In this document: piece after piece, positions 1 to 10,900 of the stretch
How the letters are laid out: each line of letters opens with the position of its first letter
Numbering within the stretch: position 1 is the stretch's first letter
Assembly (NCBI RefSeq): GCF_000208925.1
Contig: NW_001914986.1
Span: 1 to 46,886, forward strand
DNA from: Entamoeba histolytica HM-1:IMSS
Lineage: Eukaryota; Evosea; Mastigamoebida; Endamoebidae
Length of the DNA: 46,886 nt
Direction: 5' to 3'
Program-made: the position numbers and the translations under genes
The notes under the pieces: model-generated
What the model saw: the letters and a program-made list of their open reading frames with translations, nothing else
The model's database searches: none
Told to the model about the DNA's origin: nothing

Positions 1-1955
1 GTTTGTTATTCATCTTTTGGATTGGTTTAAATTGTTTATATTTGTAATGTATCGAATGTAATTAAATAATTGATGTTGTTTACTCTCATTTTCAAAACAT
101 TTCTTCATAAAAATATTATGAAAATAACACTTGTCATACATCAAATCATTAATTCAATCTAAAATTCATGTTGTTTTTGTTCCATTTCTATTATTAATAT
201 ATTAGTCAGTTTAATTGTTGTCAAGTCATATCTAACTGATATAATCAAAGTTACAACACTTGATAGGTATGTTCCATTAACTAATGGAATATTATCAGAG
301 AAATTTGTTTATTTTGTTGTAAATTGTTCTAATATACTGATTTTCATCATTACATAACCACAAATTTAATCTAATCAACTTGTTTTATAAATCTTTTGGT
401 TTCTTTTTGTTTCAATTTTCTTTGTTCTTGAAATAATTTCTTTTGTTCTTGAAATCAACATTTTCAATCATGTCATTATTGTCATCATTCAAATATGAAA
501 CTAATCTGTAATGTTATATATATTTCTTTTATGTATTTTTAATCTATCAAATTTATCAATCATTGTTAGTTCTTTTGTTTTGTTCATATTTTTCTAATTT
601 TTTGTTTTTATATTAATCTAAACTATGATGATTATAAAATGGCTTTAAATATTCATTAAATATTGTATTGGTCATTATGAAATAATTGAATTAAATCATT
701 TTCAATATTAAATTATAATAAATATTCAATTTTAAATATTTGTAATATTCAATTTTCATTAAAGATAATTCCATTTCAATCCATCATCATTTTATATTAT
801 ATTGATGACTTAAGTTATAATATAAAATGAAATAGAATAAATTTTAAATTTTTGTTTATTTCTTTATAATTCAATAGTATTTGATGTACTTATTCTTTGT
901 ATTAATTTTAATAAAAATAATATAATGAATAATAGTTTCTCAATTTAATTAATAGAAAATAATAAATGAAAATGAAATAATAACAATAATAATAAAACAT
1001 CAATAAATAAGTTAAAAGAAAAATATAAAATGTTATTAAAAATCAATTATTTATGAATTATTCATTGTTTTATTCTTATTTCTATTTCACTTGATTATTT
1101 TATTATAAATCATTATATAATTAATAACTATTTTATTTCAATTGTATTTGTTTCATACAATGAAATAAAATAATAATCAAATAATATTATTCTCAACATT
1201 TTCATTTATTAATTAATTAACATCATTCTTAAAATAAAATAAGATAAAATGATATTTCAATGATTAAAACAATATAAAATAATATAATTATTTCTTATTT
1301 TTATCATTTTCATTCTTTTAAAATTAAATAACTTAACATTTTCCACAATCGACATTTAACTAAATATATAAAAAATGAGTAATATCACTCTTCATTATAA
1401 AATATATTAATAATCAGTTATGAATAATTAACAATGGCAGAATTACTTCATCATTTCTTGTTGGTTTTGAATTACTAAATCAGAACATGTCCAAAAACAA
1501 AAAATGATGAAATAACAAGGGATGTATTTGTAGTACCTAACAATTATATTGAAGAACATACTAAAACATAAGATTAATTGAAAGAAAAATGAAATGCATT
1601 CAAAGTGTTATCAATGACGAGTTTCCATGTATTTGTTATCAAAAAGAGAGCATTTCATAAATTGAGATTTTCAAAATAAAAGCTAATTAGAACAACAAAA
1701 AGAATTATATGAATTATATTTAACCATAATGAAAAATGAATAGAATACTAAATAGAAATTTAAAAAAGAAAAGATTGTATTATTGTTGAAAAAAAAATAA
1801 ATGAAAGATTCGTTGATATATTTTTGGTGAATCAATGAAATTATTCAATTATATTCTAAATGATTATTGTATAATATTTCAACATATATGATTTGTGATA
1901 TAGTAAGTTCATCTAGAAATTCATACAAATATTTTTTTTAGACAGAAAACTTTAT
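1..1955. other. AT-rich gene-free region
   Basis: No open frame of useful length or recognisable protein motif was found on either strand. The sequence is dominated by short runs of A and T and by words such as ATTATT and AATAAT. A few islands of less biased sequence begin near 1435 and may belong to the relic described at 1435-2275. No RNA gene was recognised. It most likely is intergenic or decayed repeat sequence at the edge of a LINE insertion. Confidence 0.5.
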
Positions 1956-2275
1956 GTGTTTTGTGTTATTAAGTATAGAAATTGGATTGGTATAATCATT
2001 CATTCTGTTAAACTACTTGGTAATCAGATTTATGCTTGTCATAATTCTGACTTATTCATTACAATAAAAACTGAAATAAAGAATATATTCCACAATCAAG
2101 TAAAAGAGAAAATGATATTCATATTATATTTTATTATAAAAATACTAATGATTTGTCGATAATATTCAATAATAATAATAATAATAATAATGGAGATTTA
2201 GTACAATTTTCTGATAATAAAGTCGGTATTGTTTTTGATATTCACATTGTATTTGATGAAATATAATGATATGTT
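1435..2275 (+). pseudogene. possible unidentified gene relic
   Basis: Between an ATG near 1435 and about 2275 the plus strand has sequence less simple than its surroundings. It yields short stretches of plausible mixed-composition protein broken by many stops and frame changes. The longest piece is 68 codons at 1956-2162. After a frame change it seems to run on through an asparagine run, encoded by the AAT repeat at 2168-2191, into a short acidic and hydrophobic tail. I could not match any piece to a family. It could equally be chance open sequence in AT-rich DNA, so the call is weak. Confidence 0.22.
2168..2191 (+). repeat. (AAT)8 microsatellite
   Basis: Eight uninterrupted AAT units. Read in one frame it would encode an asparagine run, which fits the idea that it lies inside a decayed coding region. 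Confidence 0.85.
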
Positions 2276-3135
2276 ATTAAGTAGAAATAGAAACAATGAA
2301 TATCAAGAAGAAATAAATGATTTAAAGATTATGAAAATTAACTAAGGTAAAGATTAAGCAAGATATTAATTGAAATAAAATAACAAATGGTTATTATTTT
2401 TAATTTAATAACAATAATTAAAATGATTAACAACAATAATATTTTCACTGAAAACATCATTGTTATATCATTTAAATTATATGCTTAATATTTCAGTTAT
2501 TTCATTATTTATTGTATTATTTATATATTTCATCATCATAATGTATTGTGTTTGTTTATTCATTATTTATGCTATTAATTCATAATAACATTTTATTTTA
2601 ATTTCATGCATGAGGTTATGCATTTTAATAAGAATAATGATATCATTAATATTAACCAATTACTAACTCAATCCCATAGAAACATTAAGTGAATAATTAT
2701 GTTAAATGAATTTGAAATAAATAATTCAATTATTCACTCATTTTGTTTTATTTTTTTTAAATATAAGATCACTTTCCAATGCAGGATATACTACAAATTT
2801 TAATGCCTGGGTATTGTGTAAACCTTTGGGTCTTGTAAAGAAAAGCAAACAGACATAGAAATCCAAGATCATATAAAAGAATGAATGTTAATAACAATAA
2901 AATGCATAAAAATAATAATACTAATAATATTAGTAAACGAAATACTAAGGAAAATGGATTATAAGACGAAAGACACAAAGAAAAACAAATAAGAAACAAG
3001 GTAAATACAATAATAATAAAGATTATACAAATAACAAATACAAATGAATAACAAGAAATGATATACAAAAAAGAATAGAAAGAATAAGAAGTAAATGGGA
3101 AAAGGATAATATTCAGAAACACTCAAAAAAAATAA

Positions 3136-4187
3136 GAAGGTAAAAGAAAAAGATGGTATGATATCCTCCAAGAAGTATATTCAATCAGAAAGAAACAGAT
3201 AAATGAAAAAAAAAATAAAGAAGAGTTTAAGGAAAGAACAAAAGGATGGAAAGAAGAAGACATTAAAGCAATTGAAGAAAGAATTAAAAACAAAAATCCA
3301 AACAAAAAAAAAAAAATGAATGAAAGATGTAAAATCGCAAAAATAATAAATAACAAACAAAGTACAATGAAAACACAAGAAGAAATAGTAAATAAAGAAG
3401 GGAAAAAGAGGAAGCAAATGATAAAGATGAAATACTCACACTTCAAAATCAAATTAATGAATTAGAAGAAAAAGTTAAAGAATATAGAATGGAAAGAATG
3501 GAAGAAGAACAAACCATCTCAGAAGAAATGATAGAAAAAGCAAAAGAAATAATTAGAAAAGAATTTGAGAAAGAAAATGAAAATATGAAAAAAGAAATTA
3601 AGAAGGTACAAACGAATTATAATGAAATGAAGAAAGAAAATGAAAAACTAACAGAAGAAAATATAAAATTACACGGTGCAATAAATGAGATAGAAGGAAG
3701 GAAAATCATGGAAATGAATAACAAAGAAGAAACCATTCGAAGTCTAAAATCCACTAAAGGGAAGTTACAGAAGGAAAAGGATGAACAAAAGGAGAAAGCT
3801 GAAGAGCTGAAGAAAAAAGGTGAATTACTGGAGAAGAAGAATAGTGTGTTAGAGAAAAAAGTGGAAGTACTTGAGAAGAAAGTTGAGGAGCTGAAAAGTG
3901 AAATAAGAGATAAAGAAAAATAAAGCTCTGAATATCAAGAAATTGCAATTAAAAACCAAGAAATTGCAGAAATAACAAGAGAAGAATTAGATAACACACA
4001 AAAAGAAAATGAGACACAAAAACAAATAATATCAAAACAACAAGATGATATTGAAAATTTTATCTCACAGAAGGAAATAGAGAAGAAGAAAATGATGACA
4101 CTTGTGATAAATGCACAACCAGTAATGAGGAAAGCGTCATCAGGAACGATGAAGATGAACGAAACTACTCCTATAAAAAGACAGTAG
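3136..4187 (+). pseudogene. LINE ORF1 relic, coiled-coil protein
   Basis: Two overlapping frames carry the relic. Frame 1 is open from 3136 to 3465 with no ATG near its start. It encodes a lysine-rich segment containing two tryptophan-centred motifs (RWYDILQE and KGWKEEDIKAIEE). The reading then shifts to frame 3, open from about 3396 to a TAA at 3921-3923 and continuing beyond it to a TAG at 4185-4187. The frame 3 part is almost pure Lys/Glu heptad sequence (for example EKKNSVLEKKVEVLEKK) and should form a long coiled coil. EhLINE ORF1 proteins are known to bind nucleic acid and to multimerise through a coiled coil, and this relic ends just before ORF2, as expected. A stand-alone Lys/Glu-rich gene is the alternative. 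Confidence 0.55.
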
Positions 4188-4211
4188 TGGAAATAGAAGA
4201 GAAAAGCATGA

Positions 4212-6865
4212 TTGTCAAAAAAAAAAACTAGAGATGATAATCAGACAAGAAATACAACAAAACAAAGAAATCAAATTTTAATTGAAGTGTTGTATTGTTT
4301 TGAAATTAATTGGTTAAATAAGAAATTATATAAGAAATTAAGATGGGAACAAATAGAAAGTATAATAAAAATAATAAACATCAATGTCAATAATGAAAAA
4401 GAATATATTAAATATATTAAAATGTCACATAAAATAAAAGAAAGCACTAAACGGTACATTAAAGTGAAAGTAAATGATATAATAGAAAGAAGAGTAGAGT
4501 GTAATTCAATAATAAAAAACATCATATTAAAGAATAACTCTACTGAAATTGATGAAGAATATCTTAACACTCTCATCAATAAAATAAAAGAAATGAAAGT
4601 AGAAAAATGTTCAAACATTAATTACTACTGGAAAAGAAAAGAAGCTGACCGATTAATAATGGAAATTAATAATAGATGGATATGGTTATGAAGCAGAATG
4701 CAGGAAGTGGAAGATGATATGAAGAGGATTTCAATGGTTATGCACCTCTATCTCCAAAATAAAATAATAGGAGACAAATTTGATGAAATAAAAGAAATCC
4801 TAAAGAAAATCAATAGACTAGAAGATTTGGTCAAGGGAAGGAAATGGTACAGAATCAAGTGCATCATGAAATTAAAAGAAAATAATGAAGAAGGAATAAA
4901 AGTTAAAGCACTAGAAAGAATAAAGTACATAAAATATATGATGACAATGATCAAAGAAAGAATTAAATTTAATAAAGATGAAATAATCAGAATCAATACA
5001 AATAAAATAATGTTTGATTCTAATAAGAAAATTAGAATATGGAAGAAACAAAAAATGAAATATACCCAAATAACGATATTACTTTAGAATATTGGAAATC
5101 GTTATATGAAACACAGGTGATATTAAATAAAGAAAATTGGAAAATAAAACAAATCACCTCGTGGAATGAAAGATATTTCAATTATGATAATGTCATAATA
5201 ACAATAAATGAATTAAATTTAAGTTTAATGAAAATAAATAACTGGAAAGCACCAGGAATAGACACTATATATGGGTATTATTTGAAAAGAATGTCATCAT
5301 TAAGAGAACCATTCTCAATATCTTCAATGAATGGTTAAACTTCCCTGAAAACATCCCATTAGACATGATAAGTGGAAGAACTTTATTAATCCACAAAGGA
5401 GGTGATAGGAACGACGTCACTAATTATCGTCCTATCAGTTGTACAAATGTAATTATGAAAGTATTTACATCAATATTAAAAGAAAAGATTCACAGAAGAC
5501 TTAACATGAATTGTGAATCATTTAAAATAAGTAGTAAGCAACTGGGATGTAAGTTACAATCTTTAGCTGCTAAAGAAGGAATAATTAATAGTTATATGTT
5601 AAAGCAGCAGAAAGAAGAAAAATACCCAAAATATGATGAGTCATATTATGACATTAAGAAAACATATGACACTGTCAACCACGAATGTGTAATTGAATCA
5701 TTAAAATATTTTAATGTAGAGAGTGTCATCATTGACATAATTGAAAGTATGATGACTAGATTGAAGATATTCATCGGTTATAAATTTAATGAATATCTAT
5801 GATATATTAAATTAAATAGAGGAATTTTACAAGGTGATTCCTTATCAAATCTACTCTTCATCATACAGATGAATGTAATTTCTCAAATCATCGAAGAGAA
5901 ATTCCCAAAATCAAATCACACATTATATATAGATGATTTGAGAATAATGACAGAAAGTAGTGAAGAAATGGGAATAATCTACAACGAAATTGATGATAAA
6001 TACATCAAAAAATGGAAGTGTCATCAAATTAGTGGATATTTTAGAAGATGGTTTGAGTCAAAATGAGTAGATAAAACTACTACAGTGAAAGCATGGAAGT
6101 CCATCAATATTAAGAAAAATCAATTTCTCCAATTAACTAAAATGCAAGATGGTGCAATATTTTGTGGGTATAGAAAATCAAAGATAATGAAAAATGAAAG
6201 ATTGAAATACTGCCCACTTTGTAAAGACAAGATTACAACAGTAGAACACATTCTACTATCTTGTATTTATCATAAAAAATCACAAATGGAGAAACATGAC
6301 AATATAGGCATTATAATATTGATTGATAAGAAAATATACAATAAATAATCAATATAAAAAACCCCCATATGAAACAGTGTTCAAATATAAAGACATCACA
6401 ATGATATTGAACAAACAAATAATGCCTAAAAGTGATGGACAATACCACAAAATACCAGATATATACGTATTAGATAAAAAGAACAAAAATAATCTATTAT
6501 TTGATATGACTAATGTTGAATATCACAATATTAATTGAGAATATTGGAAGAAAAGAAATAAGTATAAGGAATTAAAGAATAGGCTAATGAAAATAGAAAA
6601 ATTAAAAGATGTCAGAATAATACCAGTAATAATCTCAATAAATGGATTAGTAAATAAAGAAAGTATCAGACTAATCAAAGAATTAAAAATTGAAATTGAC
6701 ATTGTTAAAGAAGTAAAAAACCTTGTCATAAAAAACATGATGGATGTCATGGAATATTGCTTCAATCACAACCAAACATACTCCGTAGAGCTGCTAGAAG
6801 AAGACTCATTGAGATTAGTCTCCCCTGAGCCAGGAAGAATAGAATCTAATTCTATTAATACTTAA
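4212..6865 (+). pseudogene. LINE ORF2 relic: reverse transcriptase plus REL endonuclease
   Basis: The N-terminal part lies in frame 3 (4212-5087, with a TGA at 4689-4691). It shifts to frame 2 near 5045, where the typical NNWKAPGID motif ahead of the RT core is found, then to frame 1 near 5280. Frame 1 shows LLIHKGGDRNDVTNYRPIS, palm motif A as YDIKKTYDTVNH, motif B as RGILQGDSLSNLLF and the catalytic YIDD (a variant of the usual YADD) near 5937. TGA stops fall at 5800-5802 and 6064-6066. The CPLC...H....C zinc motif follows at about 6209-6260, much closer to YIDD than in intact elements, which implies an internal deletion. A last shift to frame 2 gives the endonuclease signature PDIYVL...FDMT near 6455-6510, then a TGA at 6536-6538 and a C-terminus ending SINT. 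Non-functional. Confidence 0.82.
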
Positions 6866-7931
6866 TTAATTACTTATTATTTAATTAAAAAAGTTTTTAA
6901 GCAAATTTGTATGACACGTAACATAACTATTACTTTATCATTTACACTACCTTATTTTCTATTATTTTTATATATAGTGTCTTGGATTATGGAGATTAGT
7001 TATTTCCTATATTTCATAAAGGATTTCACACAACCATTTAAAGCAAATTCTACTATTTTTATATTATCTTCATAGAACATATTCTTTTATTGAAAATTAT
7101 TATCTAGTTTTAGAATAAATTAAAACGAATAAGGTGTTGGTACTATTCAGACTTTCGTTGAACCAATTTTCATAACAAGAGTTTGTACGTTTTAGAAAAG
7201 AAGAGTGTGACAAAGACAAAAATCCGAGAAAAAAAACAAATAATTGAATGGAAGAGACTTTAGTGCTACGTTGTTGAGCTGAAACTATACAAAAGGTTTT
7301 TTGAAAATATAAAGAAGGAAGAGATGAAGAATAGGAAAAATAGGAAAAGATAAAACAGAGAATAACCTGAAAAATAAATGATTTACAAAAAGTAAGTTGA
7401 AGAGATACAATGATACCAATACAAAACAGAAGAAATAAGAAAAGACAAGAATAATATTGCAGAGAGAAAAAAGATAGAAATGAAGAAAGAGTAAATTAGT
7501 AGTTTATTACAAACTATTTAAACTCTATTGAAAAAAAAAATAATTTAAAATAAGACAAATAAATCTAAGAAATAATTAGGTGAAACGGTAAAATAAAAAC
7601 AACATTGAAACTAATTTGAGACGAATATTGGCTATATTAAGGAAGTACTATGAAATCCTCAAGTTATGTACAGACAAAGGTATTGTTAAGAATAGGAAAC
7701 TAAAAATAGAAGAAACAATATTTCAAAGAAAGCTGAAATAAAATAAAAATAGATAAACATTAAATAATAAACAAACTAAATATCTACATTTTGTTTATCA
7801 ACTAAACAAGAGCAGAGTTGTTTATTTGATAAACAAAATATAAGAATGGTGAATGTAGATAATAAATAATAGAAGACTAGAATAAATGAAGAAGAGAAAG
7901 AATAACAAAAAATAATAAAAAAACATAAATT
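6866..7931. other. gene-free spacer after the LINE
   Basis: No supported gene. The first 35 bases are the AT-rich LINE 3' tail. The stretch from about 7180 to 7500 is purine-rich on the plus strand and gives short Lys/Glu-rich fragments with many stops, so it may be old coiled-coil coding debris. The end, from about 7740, would be the 3' side of the minus-strand kinase gene. Confidence 0.5.
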
Positions 7932-10900
7932 TTAATGCGGTAGATTTTTAGAAACTTTTTGTAGTACTTTCTTAATTTGAGAACAACAAGGTCTTTTCGA
8001 AGGGTCTTCTAACCAACACATTTCAATTAATTCTTTTAAAGAATTATCAATAAGAATATTTGGTTTAAATTGTGGTCTTTCTCCTGCTCGAATTTTATTT
8101 GCAATTTCAGACATAAACTTACAACCAACAAAAGGCTTTTCTCTAGTAATCATTTCCCATAAAATAATTCCATAAGCATAAATATCTGATGCTGTAAGAA
8201 AATGATGAGTATTAAGTACTTCTGGTGGAAGCCATAACGGATTTTCAACCATACAATGTTCATTTTCATCATAAGGACCAGAAAGTCCAAAGTCACTAAG
8301 TACAGCAATTAATTGATGTTGTTGATTAAATTTGAGAAGAACGTTAGGACTTTTAACATCTCGATGAATAATATTTCTTGAATGTAGAACGTCTAACGCA
8401 TTATTAATATTTTTAGCAAATCTTAAAACCATAGTCATTGGTAATTCATTACTTTTAATTCCAATATAGTTTTGTAATGTGCCTTCTCCCATATAATCAA
8501 CAAGTATTCCTAAAGGCTCTAAACAAATTCCATGTAGTTGTAGAATATATTTAGTATGTCTAATAGAACTTCCTCTTGTTAATTTTAATACCTCTAATTC
8601 TTTCATCATTTCTTCAACTTTTAAAGCAACAAGATGTGCAGTTGATCCTAATCCAATTTTTAATGATACTTTATCATAATTATTAAATGTATACATTTTA
8701 AATGCCATTTCTTCTTTATGACTAACTATGACTCTATTAACTTTAGCACTTCCTCCAAACCCTTTCATTTCTTTAATATCCATATCTTTAGATTCAAATA
8801 AAGGTACAATAGAACTATTTTCCATTTCATTTAAAAGAATATCCAATGCACAAGTCCCAATCATAACTGAGTGTTGTTTATTGAATAATATTTCTGTTTT
8901 TCCTTCTTTCCTTGCTTCTTTAATTTCTTTGACAGGAACCACATCAATTTTCTTTTCATCTTTTAAAATACATTCAGTACATCCAACATATTCTTCCAAA
9001 GTATTATTTGATGCTACAGCAATAGTGTTGATAGCCTTTTTTATTGATTGCATTATATCAGCAGATATCTTAACTTGACTAACAGAGCTTGTATTATATC
9101 TAATACTGATACTAATTCTTCCATCACAATATTGTATTTTAATTAAAAAGGTAGTTGAATATCGTTCATCTTTTAATATTGTTGCATCGTTATATATTTT
9201 ATCATATAACTCCATTCCAATAAGAAGTAAATACCCAATTAATTGCATATACATTAAATAGCATGGCTTACCTAAAACAAATTCTCTCATAATTTCCATT
9301 TCATTTTTTGAATGTAAAGGCCATGCATTTTCTTTCATTTTAATAATTGATGGATGTAGTACAACTGGAAAAATATCTTTTTTTGATGCCAATCGTTCTC
9401 CTCCTTCATCAGGAGATAAAGATTCACTTCTTCTTTTACTTAAAGATCCTGTTTCTGCTAATGAACACCTTTTGTTAGTTCCTGATGCTCCAACTTTCCA
9501 ATTTAATTTATTCCTTTTAGGCTGTTCAACAGGGATTTTTAATTTTTCAATAACTTTCTCTGATTCAGCAGTAATTCCCATTTCATTAATCCAATTAGGA
9601 TAAATCATAAACAATGCATTATGTGTTTGCAATATTCTACAAATATTAATAATATCGTCACTCGTCATTTTATTTAATCTTTCAAAATACTCTCTTAATG
9701 GTCTGAAACTAGATAACTCTTTTTCCACAAGGTTCTTCTTTTTATCAAATACTTGTCTTAAAATATATCTTCCTTTTGGACAAGACTCTGAACCTTTTTT
9801 AACACATTCACTAATTCCTTCTTCAGTCTTCTTTAAATCAAAAATTACTCCAATATTACTTAGTTCATCTAATGTTGTTTGGTCACAATTGCTGTTATAA
9901 AACTTAACCAATTGAATCATTTGTTTAGTGGTCAATGTAACTTCTTCATATTGGGTTTGGTATAATTCCATTCCAATACGTCTAATTTCTTTTTTATAAT
10001 TAAGTTCTGAATTAATAGAACTAACTAATTTATCAACCATTGAAGGTCCAGCATCTATAATTTCTACGTCACTACCAATAGTCCCACTTCTCTTACACTT
10101 TCTTTTCTTTAATAAACAACACATTTTTTTCTCTCCAATGAAATAGTATTTCTTTTCATTTGACAATATATGATGAGTTATTAATCCAGCTTGGTCTTTT
10201 ACTTCTTGATGAATAATATACAAATCATCATTAGCCATACCGTATGGAATAACAGTTTTTTCTACATCAACAAAATTTAATATCAACTGTGGTTTTGTTG
10301 AATTAGCACTTATTTCTGAGACAAATTCAAAATTACTTTTCTTATTCATTTTAATCATTTTCTTAAATATTGAATAAAACCCTTTTGTACAAAATACATG
10401 AACATAACATGGATATGACATTGGAATACTATTAGGAATTGGTTTTAAAGTGATTTTACTTGTTAATGGATTATTATCAATAAGTAATGTCTTTAAATTT
10501 TTTAACATTGATAATTGACTAGATAAAGTTGATATTTGATTGTTTGATAAATTAAGACTCTCTAATGTAATGCAGTTATAAAACGCTTGTGGTAATCGTT
10601 CAATTTTATCACAAGATAAATCAAGGTATCGAAGTTTAATTGAAAATAGTTGTTGTGGAAATGTTGAAGTAGTTCTGTTCCTACAAATAAAAGTTCTTAA
10701 TGAGGATACTTCAGCTAAAGCATTTAACTTTAATTGTCTGTTATCACTGATATCTAATTTTTCTAAACATTTTAATTTAGATAAATCAGGAAGTGTTTGA
10801 AGACTTTGTTTTGCAATGAATGTACGTAAAGAGCAAGGTAATTCAAGATATATTGATTCACCTGATGCTTTACAATGATTAGAAATATCAAGATATTCTA

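Larger units (their letters stand above)
2770..6900 (+). mobile_element. decayed EhLINE-like non-LTR retrotransposon
   Basis: This is a nearly full-length but heavily mutated LINE of the Entamoeba type (R4-like clade). From 5' to 3' it has a purine-rich ORF1 relic with a long coiled coil, then an ORF2 relic with reverse transcriptase motifs, a CCHC-type zinc motif and a PD-(D/E)XK restriction-like endonuclease motif, then a short AT-rich 3' tail after the final stop at about 6865. Intact EhLINEs are known to be about 4.8 kb, so about 4.1 kb is consistent with internal deletion. At least five stops or frameshifts break ORF2, so the copy cannot encode its own transposition. The 5' edge is uncertain and I saw no clear target-site duplication. 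Two shorter fragments of the same kind lie at 21590-22290 and 44250-44480. Confidence 0.8.

Noticed and set aside
2769..3452. Several overlapping minus-strand frames rich in Phe, Leu, Ile and Ser
   Set aside because: They are the antisense of purine-rich LINE ORF1 coding debris; the composition is what A/G-rich DNA gives on the other strand, with no motif of a membrane protein.
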